DNA of 64,000 bases. Origin: Brachybacterium vulturis (lineage in GTDB: Bacteria > Actinomycetota > Actinomycetes > Actinomycetales > Dermabacteraceae). The position numbers and the translations under genes are program-made. Position 1 is the stretch's first letter. Each line of letters starts with the position of its first letter. This document shows positions 8,470 through 15,760 of this stretch, in pieces. The notes below the pieces were generated by a model. That model had not been told where the DNA came from. It made no database searches and saw only the letters and a program-made list of their open reading frames with translations. The stretch covers positions 1,302,001-1,366,000 of the forward strand of contig NZ_CP023563.1 in assembly GCF_002407185.1 (NCBI RefSeq). The letters are read 5' to 3'.

Positions 8470-8965
8470 GAGTTCCGTCCAAGTGCCGGCAGTGATCCGG
8501 CAGCGAGATATTATCAACCAGATTTCTGCTGGCCTCCCTGATCGGGTTGAAGGGGAATGGTTGGAGTTGGAGTTCACGGATCGTCGATTGTCCATGTATG
8601 CGGAAGAATTTGTCTCTGTGGTGTTTGTTGATGGATCGACGGGGACTGCTCTTCCGGCACGAGGGACCAATGGTCTCGCGAAAGAGTTGCGCAAGCTGAT
8701 GTACCAGCCAGAGTCGGGGACTTGGTTCTCAGCGACGTGGGTGGTGACAAAGAATTCTGACGGCAGCCTTGATGCGAAAGTCTTTTTCAATTATGACGAC
8801 GAGCCCAATTGGGATGATGATATTCATCCGGGACTGTATGGCATCGACCTCGAAGATTTCCCGCGCACCGATGAGAATATCCCTGAGTGGCTGAGTAGCC
8901 TGCTCTCCAATGCAGCAAAGGCCGAGAATGAGAGGAGGGCGAAAGCAGAGGAGGGAAAGAAGTAG
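8459..8965 (+). CDS. YezG/DUF600-like immunity protein
   Basis: A 168-residue acidic protein paralogous to the one at 6515-6988. It has the same IRQ start region, VEGEW, VFFNYDDEPNWDDD near residues 115-125, and LEDFPRTDENIPEWL, followed by a charged Ala/Lys/Glu tail. By family it should bind and block the nuclease domain encoded immediately upstream. The ATG at 8459 lies within the toxin's last codons (11-bp overlap), the same arrangement as in the first unit. Longer in-frame starts further upstream are open but fall inside the toxin gene and give non-homologous residues, so they were not chosen. Low GC relative to core genes. Confidence 0.75.
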   Translation: MSDESSVQVPAVIRQRDIINQISAGLPDRVEGEWLELEFTDRRLSMYAEEFVSVVFVDGSTGTALPARGTNGLAKELRKLMYQPESGTWFSATWVVTKNSDGSLDAKVFFNYDDEPNWDDDIHPGLYGIDLEDFPRTDENIPEWLSSLLSNAAKAENERRAKAEEGKK

Positions 8966-9136
8966 GCTCCCTTGCGTTCGTTTTGCGCCTGGCGTCTCGG
9001 GGCTGCATCGTCGCAGTCGAGAGGATCGAGATTGATGACGCTCCGGTCCTAGGAAGGTGTCGGGGTGAAATATCGACAGTTCTGCGGGTCGCATATCTAG
9101 TCGGCCGGCTGGGCATGAGAGCAGTCTGTTCGACGC

Positions 9137-9850
9137 TTAGCGGAACTCGATCGGTGCAATCAGGCCTGAGTCGCTGCGGTCGAGTGTCCGGACGTTGTTC
9201 ACGGCCCGATCGACGGGATGCGTCACCAGCGACGCAGCGACCGCCTCGGACACATCGCCGAGCACGCCGTGCAGGTTCTCGCGCTCGTCCTTCTCGAGCT
9301 TGCCCGGCGCGAGCCACTCGTTCACCAGCTCCTCGTCCAGGAACGCCGGCATCCGGTCGTGGACATCACCCGCAGCGTCTTTTGCTTCGCGGGTGATGAT
9401 TGTGAAGGACACGTCCCACTCGCCGTCGCTGTTCTGCTCGGCCGTGGTCAGCCCTGCGGCGTGCAGCAGCTCGCCGCCGGCGGCATGAACGAAGTACGGC
9501 TGCTTCCCGTCGTCCATCTCGACCCACTCGTAGTAGCCGGTCATCGGCACCACGGCGCGCGAGCTCGCGAAGCCGGCTCTGAACATGCCGTTCGTGTGTG
9601 CCGTCTCGAAGCGGGCGTTGATCGGCCGCGGGCCCTTCTCCTTGGCCCATGCCGGCTTGAAGCCCCACCGTGCGAACTCGAGCGTGCGCTGCAGCTCGCC
9701 GTCATCATCAACATGCTCGCGGACGACGGGTGCCTTGGTGCGCGGGGCGACGCTGAACACCGGCTCCCAGTCGAACTCCTTCGCCGGTTGCGCGGCGTAG
9801 GCCCGCATTAGCCCTGCGCCGTCGATCTCGAGAACGTACCTTCCGCACAT
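9137..9850 (-). CDS. yedK: SRAP-domain protein (HMCES/YedK family)
   Basis: A full-length SOS response-associated peptidase domain protein of 237 residues. It begins MCGRYV, which leaves Cys2 as the N-terminal catalytic residue that forms a thiazolidine crosslink with abasic sites in single-stranded DNA. Other family hallmarks are RWGFKPAW (about 74-81), NARFET (about 90-95), the PMTGYYEW segment with the conserved Glu (near 113-120) and THPVDRAVNN near the C-terminus. It protects abasic-site DNA at forks and is often carried on phages and islands. A good ribosome binding site (GGGAGG) sits seven bases before the ATG. The neighbouring genes are not obviously related. Confidence 0.9.
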   Translation of the reverse strand: MCGRYVLEIDGAGLMRAYAAQPAKEFDWEPVFSVAPRTKAPVVREHVDDDGELQRTLEFARWGFKPAWAKEKGPRPINARFETAHTNGMFRAGFASSRAVVPMTGYYEWVEMDDGKQPYFVHAAGGELLHAAGLTTAEQNSDGEWDVSFTIITREAKDAAGDVHDRMPAFLDEELVNEWLAPGKLEKDERENLHGVLGDVSEAVAASLVTHPVDRAVNNVRTLDRSDSGLIAPIEFR

Positions 9851-9892
9851 GAGCTGCCTCCCTTGGCGTTCTGCGCTCGATCGTACTCACCG

Positions 9893-10114
9893 TCAGCAGC
9901 CGTACTCTTCCATCGGCCCGGCACCTATGCGACCGGTGCAACCAAGGAGTTCCCGGTGCGCGCAATCTCGACACTCCCAGGTACGGTGCCCGCCCTCGGC
10001 GGGTGCACAGCCGCAGGCCGTCCAGCCGATCGTGAACCTCGCGGAGCCGCAGGCGCACGTCGGCGGCATAGGTTCCACCCATCCCCGCGCCGTGCGGATC
10101 AGCCATTCGTTCAC
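9893..10114 (-). CDS. Small Cys-rich protein, possible zinc ribbon
   Basis: A 73-residue protein with seven cysteines. It includes CAC (20-22), CGC (34-36) and the pair CRDC (48-51), which could form a zinc-binding knuckle; no family is recognised. It starts with a GTG that overlaps the stop of the upstream gene by four bases (GTGA), so the two are translationally coupled. A clear paralogue, disrupted by a frameshift, lies at 53963-54200 inside the tRNA-Glu element. Both share GWVEPxPPxC, GGHRTW-C and the C-terminal pattern ending in Cys. Presence in two accessory regions suggests a family that travels with mobile DNA. Confidence 0.6.
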   Translation of the reverse strand: MNEWLIRTARGWVEPMPPTCACGSARFTIGWTACGCAPAEGGHRTWECRDCAHRELLGCTGRIGAGPMEEYGC

Positions 10115-10317
10115 GCCGGCTCCATCCAGTCGGGGTCCTGGGACCCGTCGCCGTCCTCGAGCATGCCGCGGATCGAGAAATGGATCCGTTCTCCGTTCGG
10201 TGCGGTGCGGCACTCCATCAGTTCATCGGCGCTGGTGAGCGAGCCCCGCTGGATGGACGCATCGACGCGTCGGCTGATCTCCTGCTCCAGATCCCTGAGC
10301 CAGTCCTTCATGTTCAT
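10111..10317 (-). CDS. Hypothetical small protein
   Basis: A 68-residue protein starting MNMKDWLRDLEQEIS, predicted mostly helical at the N-terminus, with a short hydrophilic tail ending DPDWMEPA. I do not recognise it. The start at 10317 is the first ATG giving plausible protein; the frame is open further upstream but yields Pro-rich sequence overlapping the divergent promoter. No strong ribosome binding site is present. It is coupled by a 4-bp overlap to the Cys-rich gene and divergent from the PD-(D/E)XK-like gene. Confidence 0.45.
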   Translation of the reverse strand: MNMKDWLRDLEQEISRRVDASIQRGSLTSADELMECRTAPNGERIHFSIRGMLEDGDGSQDPDWMEPA

Positions 10318-10388
10318 GAGCTGATGGTGCGGCGGGGGGTATGACAGTCGGGGCGCAGCCGGTGCTGACCAGACGCCTAGCATGAGGT

Positions 10389-11582
10389 ATGACCCGATCA
10401 CCCACGGACATGAGCGATCTCGTCACGGCGCTGATGCCTGCGCTGTCACGGAGCCTGGCGGAACAGTTCAACGTCTTCCGCGTGATGCATCACGGCACCC
10501 ACGAGAAGCAGCTCTCCAACGTCTTCTCGTGGCTCTTGGCCACCGATGGGACTCATGAGCTCGGCGATGTCTTCCAGCAGATCTTCCTCAGAAGGGTCAA
10601 TGCGGAGCTGCCCGGCGACGCGCAGCTGCCAACCACGGGCTATCGCGTCATCCAGGAGGTCGACACCAGGGGAGGCGAAGAGATCGCCGGTGGCGATGTC
10701 GGCATGGACATCGCCGACATCGTCCTGGCGCGGTCAGACGCGGCGGTCGCGATCGAGAACTACGGCACCTCCGATGGGCACGGTCACGATTACCACCGCT
10801 ATCTCTCGCACGCGGTGGCGACCGCGAGAGTGGGCGCTGTCGTGCTCCTATGTCATCGCCGCGAGACGCATCTCCAGAGGGATGGCTGGGAGCAGGCCAT
10901 CGTCGTGACCTATTCCGAGGTGCTAGAGGATCTGCAGGCCCATATAGCGCGTGACTCCTCGTGGGGCAGTCTCCACCCGGAACAGAACTTCTTCGTCCAG
11001 CATATGATTCATTATTTCGTGGAGGGACCGGCTGCGGTGAACCTTGAAGACCAGATCTCTTTTGTGAAGACGATGTGCGAGACGGGGGAGGCTGAGCGGT
11101 ACGGGTTCAGGCCCCAAGAGCGCGCCGTTCAGGAGTTCGCCGACCTCGTCGCTGAGCATGCTCGGCAACAGTTCGAGGACGGCCGGAAGACACTTGCCGC
11201 AGTGAAGGCCGGTCTGCGGGCATTCGCCCGAGCGACGTTGATGCAACAGTTGAACGATGCTCTGGAGAACGGACCGGTGGAGCGGGTCCTGACCCGGTTC
11301 GTCGGCAAGTGGGAGTGGTGCGTCGAGCTGCACCGCGGAGAGGGGAGGCCCACGATCTTCATCGTCTTCGGGCCGACGGCATTGGCGGAGAACGCTCAAG
11401 TGCCGCAGCAGCTCGTTGAGCCAGACTTCTCTCGGGTGTTCATGTCTCTTGCCGGTGTGGACGGACAGGGCCCGACGAAGATGGTGCAGACCGACGTGGG
11501 CCTCGGTGAAGTGATCAACGGTCTGTCCGGCGACGACGAACGGCTGCGGGATGCCGCGCTTGCCTTGGTGGGCGACACCTGA
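10389..11582 (+). CDS. PD-(D/E)XK nuclease-superfamily-like protein, atypical active site
   Basis: A 397-residue protein whose first 170 residues follow the pattern of PDDEXK_4-type (PF14281-like) proteins. HEKQLSNVFSWLLATDGTHELGD occupies about residues 37-60 (given in full only as landmarks: His37, Trp46, Asp60). A Glu in VIQEVDT near 92, Asp in DIADIVLA (near 108-113), and the strand AVAIENYGTSDG (119-130) follow. The family normally has Glu-x-Lys in that last strand; here it is Glu-Asn-Tyr, so the catalytic lysine is replaced or has moved. The C-terminal half is helical then beta-rich and unrecognised. TAGCAT lies five bases before the ATG. The context (island, DNA-repair-like neighbours) would suit a defence role, which is inference. 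Confidence 0.55.
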   Translation: MTRSPTDMSDLVTALMPALSRSLAEQFNVFRVMHHGTHEKQLSNVFSWLLATDGTHELGDVFQQIFLRRVNAELPGDAQLPTTGYRVIQEVDTRGGEEIAGGDVGMDIADIVLARSDAAVAIENYGTSDGHGHDYHRYLSHAVATARVGAVVLLCHRRETHLQRDGWEQAIVVTYSEVLEDLQAHIARDSSWGSLHPEQNFFVQHMIHYFVEGPAAVNLEDQISFVKTMCETGEAERYGFRPQERAVQEFADLVAEHARQQFEDGRKTLAAVKAGLRAFARATLMQQLNDALENGPVERVLTRFVGKWEWCVELHRGEGRPTIFIVFGPTALAENAQVPQQLVEPDFSRVFMSLAGVDGQGPTKMVQTDVGLGEVINGLSGDDERLRDAALALVGDT

Positions 11583-11672
11583 GGCCGCGAGGTCCGAGCC
11601 GCCGGCGGTGCGGCGTGCGAACGGTCTCCATCAGCTGCACCAAGAGGGCGGGGCAACAGCGAGTCACGCCAA

Positions 11673-12323
11673 TCAGTCACGTGCCTGTTCGGCGGATCGC
11701 ACCGACGCCCTGAGCTGATCAAGGACCTCTGGCTTCCCCGCAGCGTGGTAGAGCGCCAGGTCGACCTGCCGCGGGACGACCGTTTGGCCTTCGACTATGG
11801 CATCCTGCATCTCTTCGACGAGGTCGACCACGATCTCGAGGTAGTTCCTGTAGTGGTGTCGACGACCCTTCGGCGTCCTGCCGAGAGCCTTCAGCGACTT
11901 GTTAACCCTGCGGTCCCACACAGCCATCCGGGTCGGGCTCATCGCCAGCAAGACGGCGGAGGCGATCGCACCGCCACCTCCAAGACCGGGGATCCCTCGC
12001 AGCAGCTGGCGCGCTTCATCACCGGCATTCGGGATCGACTTCGACGAATCGTTGACGAGGTTGAATGCGCGTGCGGTGATCTCGCGGACCTTTGCGTCCG
12101 GGGTGTTCATCAGCTTCTTCGACCACGGAGCGGTGGCGGTGGAACGCTTCCACACCACCAGCGCTCCAATATCCGCTTTCCCGATGGAGCCCTGGTCGCC
12201 CACGCGGGCCGAGACCTCACGGAGGACCTCGTCGTAAGCGGTCTCGGTGTGCGTCGGCTGCGAGGTCTGCAGCGTCTCCAGCAGGATCTCGCCGACAGTT
12301 GCTTCGCGCATGGTTGCATCCAT
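11673..12323 (-). CDS. HhH (DNA-glycosylase-like) domain protein
   Basis: A 216-residue protein with a helix-hairpin-helix-like core, RQLLRGIPGLGGGGAIASA, near residues 108-126. This is followed by LLAMSPTRMAVWDRRV, where the Asp-Arg-Arg sits where HhH-GPD relatives have a conserved Asp. The surrounding all-alpha sequence fits the HhH-GPD fold used by base-excision glycosylases. The canonical lysine and iron-sulfur cysteines are absent, so glycosylase activity is uncertain; non-catalytic DNA binding is an alternative. It is convergent with the PD-(D/E)XK-like gene about 90 bases away. The ATG at 12323 is the first of two nearby ATGs; the second is four codons in. Confidence 0.5.
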   Translation of the reverse strand: MDATMREATVGEILLETLQTSQPTHTETAYDEVLREVSARVGDQGSIGKADIGALVVWKRSTATAPWSKKLMNTPDAKVREITARAFNLVNDSSKSIPNAGDEARQLLRGIPGLGGGGAIASAVLLAMSPTRMAVWDRRVNKSLKALGRTPKGRRHHYRNYLEIVVDLVEEMQDAIVEGQTVVPRQVDLALYHAAGKPEVLDQLRASVRSAEQARD

Positions 12324-12382
12324 TCCGTAGTGCTCGTGAGTAGGGCTTCACCTGACATCGTTGCCAGAGATATACCCCAAGA

Positions 12383-12850
12383 TCAGGCGAACCCGTGGAT
12401 CCTGAGGGCGCGCCGCTCAAGGATGCCGGCCCACCCGGCTCGTCGGTATCGAACTTCGAGAGTGTGGTTGTTCGGCATTCGCAGCACCAGGCCATCGCCG
12501 GGGGTGATCTGGAAGCCGCGCCACGACTCGTTGGCTGAGATGACCTCGCCCCCGCCGACGTCGGAGTCCAGCACGGCGTAGAAAGGCTCGTCATTGAGCT
12601 CAGATGGGGTGAGCGGATTCCACATCGGTGTCTCATTCACGATGGTGCTGAACCCCATGTAGCGTACGCGGAGGATCTTTACCGGGAGAGGCGACTGGTT
12701 TCGCAACACCCATGAGTCGGGGATCGGTTCGCCGAAGTCATCCTTCGCAGGCTTGCTCCGTGTGATGACTACACCGCGGGGCAGGAGGAGCCACAGTGCG
12801 ATGCTCACGATGGTGGAAGCCAATAGGCCGATCAGGAAGTTCTCGATCAC
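12383..12850 (-). CDS. Hypothetical membrane-anchored protein
   Basis: A 155-residue protein with one N-terminal hydrophobic helix (about residues 4-24, NFLIGLLASTIVSIALWLLL), a short Arg/Lys-containing stop-transfer segment, then a beta-rich soluble domain. The domain has landmarks such as LRNQSPLPVKILRVRY and NESWRGFQITPGDGLVLR. I do not recognise a family; it looks like a small anchored beta-sandwich. The GTG at 12850 is taken as the start because upstream codons become Arg/Ser-rich and unlike protein; the ribosome binding site is weak. It lies between the HhH gene (same strand) and a divergent unknown gene. Confidence 0.5.
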   Translation of the reverse strand: MIENFLIGLLASTIVSIALWLLLPRGVVITRSKPAKDDFGEPIPDSWVLRNQSPLPVKILRVRYMGFSTIVNETPMWNPLTPSELNDEPFYAVLDSDVGGGEVISANESWRGFQITPGDGLVLRMPNNHTLEVRYRRAGWAGILERRALRIHGFA

Positions 12851-12976
12851 CCGCTCAGCTTGGCATCTGCCCCTGACAGGCGACTTCCGTTGTCTCACCT
12901 CGGCGCGGCAATCGTCGACGTGGACCTTGCCGTACCGGGGTGACACGATGCCCGGCCTGCGCTGAGACCTCGCGGG

Positions 12977-12982
12977 TAGTCT
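12977..12982 (+). promoter_or_regulatory. -10 box of a leaderless promoter (TAGTCT)
   Basis: TAGTCT lies seven bases upstream of the ATG at 12990, with no ribosome binding site in between. The same hexamer at the same distance precedes dcd (40393-40398). Confidence 0.5.
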
Positions 12983-12989
12983 CGCTTCC

Positions 12990-13736
12990 ATGAGAGAGGG
13001 TTCAAAGTTCACCAGCGCGCAATGGCTCGAGGGCCTCCTCCCAGAGGTTAATTCGGCTCGAAGTGTTCTGGGATCCGCTGACCGGCTTCTCCGGCACGAC
13101 GGGCCCTTGGGTCGTGACATCGATGCTGTGCTCGCAACATACTCGATCGGTGTTGAGCGCTTGATGAAGCTTGCGCTCGGCACTGCCGCGGTCTCGCGCG
13201 GGGAGCAGTGGCCGAAGATTTGGAACACCAAGATGGGTTGGGGGCATGCCCTCGATGAAATGGACGAGCGACTGCGCGGCGAGTTCCGGAATTCTCTCGC
13301 TCCTGGCGGTTGGGAACATCAACCGCTACTCGAGTCATGGAGCTGCACCCTCGACAACGACCCTGTCTGGGCGGAGACCGTCAGCACTTTGCGGAACTAT
13401 GCCGACAAGGGGCGCTACCACCACCTAGAGCAAGTTGCCGGTCGAACGGGGTCGACCAGATCTTCCGGGGAGATGTGGAATGACGTAGAACTTGCCGCGA
13501 TCGGCTCCGACGAGTCCCTTGCTGATCATCATCGGCGGACACAAGCGGGGGAGCCATTTGGGCCTTTCGAACACAGGCTTCGTTCGACTGTTGCGGACTC
13601 GATCAAGCGGTGGGCCTCGATCGTCTGCCTGTTCGGCATGCACGGCGTGCTCGGGGAGGACTGGCGTGCCCTGGGCGCTGACGCCCTTTCGGATGACGCC
13701 CTGCCGGTCCGCGTGCTTGCCGGCTGCAGGCGATGA
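12990..13736 (+). CDS. Hypothetical helical protein, possibly HEPN-like
   Basis: A 248-residue protein, mostly helical, not assigned to a family. The segment TYSIGVERLMKLAL (about residues 50-63) resembles the first-helix pattern of HEPN domains (Tyr-Ser-x-Gly-x-Glu-x-Leu-x-Lys). Later helices contain HRLRSTVADSIKRW and a His in FGMHG near residue 220. HEPN proteins are frequently RNases in toxin-antitoxin and antiphage systems, but the diagnostic Arg-x4-6-His is not clearly placed, so this is a weak inference. It has a leaderless start (TAGTCT seven bases upstream). It is followed 75 bases later by another unknown gene on the same strand, which may form a pair with it. Confidence 0.45.
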   Translation: MREGSKFTSAQWLEGLLPEVNSARSVLGSADRLLRHDGPLGRDIDAVLATYSIGVERLMKLALGTAAVSRGEQWPKIWNTKMGWGHALDEMDERLRGEFRNSLAPGGWEHQPLLESWSCTLDNDPVWAETVSTLRNYADKGRYHHLEQVAGRTGSTRSSGEMWNDVELAAIGSDESLADHHRRTQAGEPFGPFEHRLRSTVADSIKRWASIVCLFGMHGVLGEDWRALGADALSDDALPVRVLAGCRR

Positions 13737-13810
13737 CCGGAGGGCCGCGATGGGATCCGCGTCGATGCGCGCGGGTGTCGCTGCACACGATGCGATGAGG
13801 AGGCACGCAC

Positions 13811-14554
13811 GTGGCAATGGACGACGTTGTCCGCTTTATTTATTGGTCCGGAGAAGCGTGGTGGGATCGCGTCCACGACGATGCCGCGACGCCGGTCGAT
13901 CCAGGTTCTCCGCTCGATGATCCTGAACTACTTCCAGGGGATGCGCCGATCGGGCAACTCGTGTGGCGGCTCATCGCCGATGGCGGGTCCCACATGGCAG
14001 CTCATCACAAGTGGATGGTGGCCACCGACGGCGGAATCTGGCTCAAGCCGTCGACGACGCTGGGGCGTACTGCAGCGATTTGCGCTGCACGTGCGGTGTA
14101 CGTCTTGGCGGGAAGCACACGCGCCGAACGCCGTGTGCGAGCCCTTCAGCTGATGAACGACGAAGCAGCAGGGCTGATCTCACACACGGTCGACATGGTC
14201 AAGCGCGGTGATGAAGGCGCAGAAGCCCTCGCAGAGGAGGCTGAGGCCTACCGTGATGAGGTCGGCGACTTGCTCGAAGAAGCAGGTATGAAGCGAGGCT
14301 CTAAGAAGACTGACACAGACCTGCTCTCCGACGCTGCTGAGCACTTCGACCCGGGGAGAAGGTCGGAGGCACGCCGCCAGATCGAGATGATGTGGCGACT
14401 GGGGTCGGCAACAGCCCACGGGCGGTCGTTCACATGGGACACAGGGCATGAAGATCGATCGCACGAAGAACAGCTGGTGGCGGCTTGGTCAATCCCTGCG
14501 CAGCTTCTCGAGATCGCTTGGGACCAGTGGTGCCGGTTGCGCTTCAGACAGTGA
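13811..14554 (+). CDS. Hypothetical helical protein
   Basis: A 247-residue protein, strongly helical and acidic, with no recognised family. Landmarks are DGGSHMAAHHKWM near residues 58-70, RAVYVLAGSTRAERRVRALQ near 92-112, a Glu/Ala-rich amphipathic stretch near 130-160, and RLGSATAHGRSFTW near 197-210. The last resembles the conserved Ser-x3-His-Gly helix of several uncharacterised proteins linked to abortive infection. The GTG at 13811 has an excellent ribosome binding site (GAGGAGG, seven bases upstream). It follows the HEPN-like gene on the same strand and is the last intact gene before the truncated permease. Confidence 0.5.
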   Translation: MAMDDVVRFIYWSGEAWWDRVHDDAATPVDPGSPLDDPELLPGDAPIGQLVWRLIADGGSHMAAHHKWMVATDGGIWLKPSTTLGRTAAICAARAVYVLAGSTRAERRVRALQLMNDEAAGLISHTVDMVKRGDEGAEALAEEAEAYRDEVGDLLEEAGMKRGSKKTDTDLLSDAAEHFDPGRRSEARRQIEMMWRLGSATAHGRSFTWDTGHEDRSHEEQLVAAWSIPAQLLEIAWDQWCRLRFRQ

Positions 14555-14624
14555 GCGTGATCGTCGCCGGTTGAGCTGACGTGACAAGCGAATTGCAGAC
14601 AGCAGCCTGCACTCTCTGTACGTC

Positions 14625-14933
14625 ATGTTTGCCGGCGCCACCGCCTGGGGACGCTTCTGGAACGTCACCGTCCCCACCCTGCGCCCCATCATCGCTGTGT
14701 GCGTGATCCTCTCGACGATCTGGGACTTCAAGGTGTTCGTGCAGATCTACCTGATGCCCGGCGGTGACGGTGCCAACCCTGAGGTGATGAACCTCGGGGT
14801 GTGGTCCTACACCCAGTCCTTCGCCCAGGGCGAGTACGGCATGGGGTCGACCATCGCCGTGCTGCTGACGGCGCTGCTGCTGGTGATCTCCGTGATCTAC
14901 ATCCGCACGCTGATGAAGGAGGAGGAGCTGTGA
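14625..14933 (+). pseudogene. Sugar ABC transporter permease (MalF/UgpA type), 5'-truncated
   Basis: Only the last ~100 residues of a MalF-type binding-protein-dependent permease remain; the family is usually about 290-320 residues. What is present begins inside the EAA loop (GATAWGRFWNVTVPTLRPI at residues 4-22, where full-length members have an EAA segment before DGAT). The final two transmembrane helices follow, ending in MKEEEL. Upstream of about 14630 the homology stops abruptly and island sequence begins. The normal partner gene for the solute-binding protein is also missing. The stop overlaps the GTG of the second permease by four bases, as in an intact operon. Confidence 0.8.
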
Positions 14934-15757
14934 ACCGTCGGACCCCGGCCTCCACCGTCGCCAGGGCGACCGGCGTGGTGGTGCTGATCTCGCTGAGCCT
15001 GTTCCCCTTCTACTGGATGCTCTCCACCGCGGTGGACACCAGCCCGCTCTCCCGCGGCGGGAGCCTGCTGCCCAGCGGGTTCACGCTCGAGCACTTCCGG
15101 TACGTGCTGGTCGATGCGGGCTTCCTGCGCTATGTGCGGGTCTCGGTGATCGTCGCCGTGGGCACCTTGGTGCTCTCCGCGATCGTGGCCCTGCTGGCCG
15201 CCGTGGCGGTCGCGCGCTTCCGCTTCCGCCTGCGCACCCAGGTGCTGATCATGGTGCTGATGGTGCAGATGGTCCCGCTCGAGGCGCTGGTCATCCCGCT
15301 GTTCCTGCAGGCGAGGAACCTCCACATGCTCAACTCCCTGCTGGGCCTGATCATCGTCTACCTGGGCTTCTCGCTGGCGTTCGCGATCTGGAACCTGCGC
15401 GGATTCGTCGCGGCGGTCCCGCGCGAACTCGAGGAGGCCGCCTACATGGACGGCGCCACCTGGGGGCGGATGTTCCGCTCGATCCTGCTGCCGCTGGTGG
15501 CCCCGGGCCCGGTCGCCACCTCGGTGTTCTCCTTCATCACCGCGTGGAACGAGTTCATCTTCGCGTTGACCTTCATGCAGGACAGCTCGAAGTACACCGT
15601 CGGCGTGGGACTGCGCACCTTCTTCACCCAGAACACCGCGGACTGGGGATCGGTGATGGCCGCCTCGACGATCATCACCCTGCCCGTGGTGATCTTCTTC
15701 GTGCTGGTCCAGCGCCACCTCGCCCAGGGCATGACCGCCGGCGCCGTGAAAGGCTGA
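14930..15757 (+). CDS. Carbohydrate ABC transporter permease (MalG type)
   Basis: A full-length 275-residue inner-membrane permease of the CUT1 sugar transporter family. It has six predicted helices and the EAA motif ELEEAAYMDGATWGRMFRSI near residues 166-185, which contacts the ATPase subunit. The GTG at 14930 overlaps the previous stop (GTGA) and has AGGAGGAG upstream. Downstream genes NagZ, AnmK and a MurR-like regulator follow closely, so the likely cargo is a cell-wall amino sugar or muropeptide fragment (inference from context). As the partner permease is truncated and no binding protein is nearby, the transporter is probably non-functional unless the missing parts lie elsewhere. Confidence 0.85.
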   Translation: MNRRTPASTVARATGVVVLISLSLFPFYWMLSTAVDTSPLSRGGSLLPSGFTLEHFRYVLVDAGFLRYVRVSVIVAVGTLVLSAIVALLAAVAVARFRFRLRTQVLIMVLMVQMVPLEALVIPLFLQARNLHMLNSLLGLIIVYLGFSLAFAIWNLRGFVAAVPRELEEAAYMDGATWGRMFRSILLPLVAPGPVATSVFSFITAWNEFIFALTFMQDSSKYTVGVGLRTFFTQNTADWGSVMAASTIITLPVVIFFVLVQRHLAQGMTAGAVKG

Positions 15758-15760
15758 GGC

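Larger units (their letters stand above)
3895..14630. other. Accessory region between core genes
   Basis: About 10.7 kb of mixed-strand genes, mostly unrecognised, with patches of clearly lower GC (6.3-7.3 and 8.4-9.1 kb). It holds two toxin/immunity units, one frameshifted toxin gene and several genes typical of genomic islands. The right edge coincides with a 5'-truncated ABC permease near 14.63 kb. No integrase, transposase or tRNA is seen at either end. The left edge after the gene ending at 3894 is approximate. Insertion with deletion, or repeated recombination at this site, is inferred. Confidence 0.55.

Noticed and set aside
12851-13231. N-terminal extension of the minus-strand membrane-anchored protein
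   Set aside because: The added residues overlap the divergent gene at 12990 and are Ser/Arg/Pro-rich; the hydrophobic anchor starts right after the GTG at 12850.
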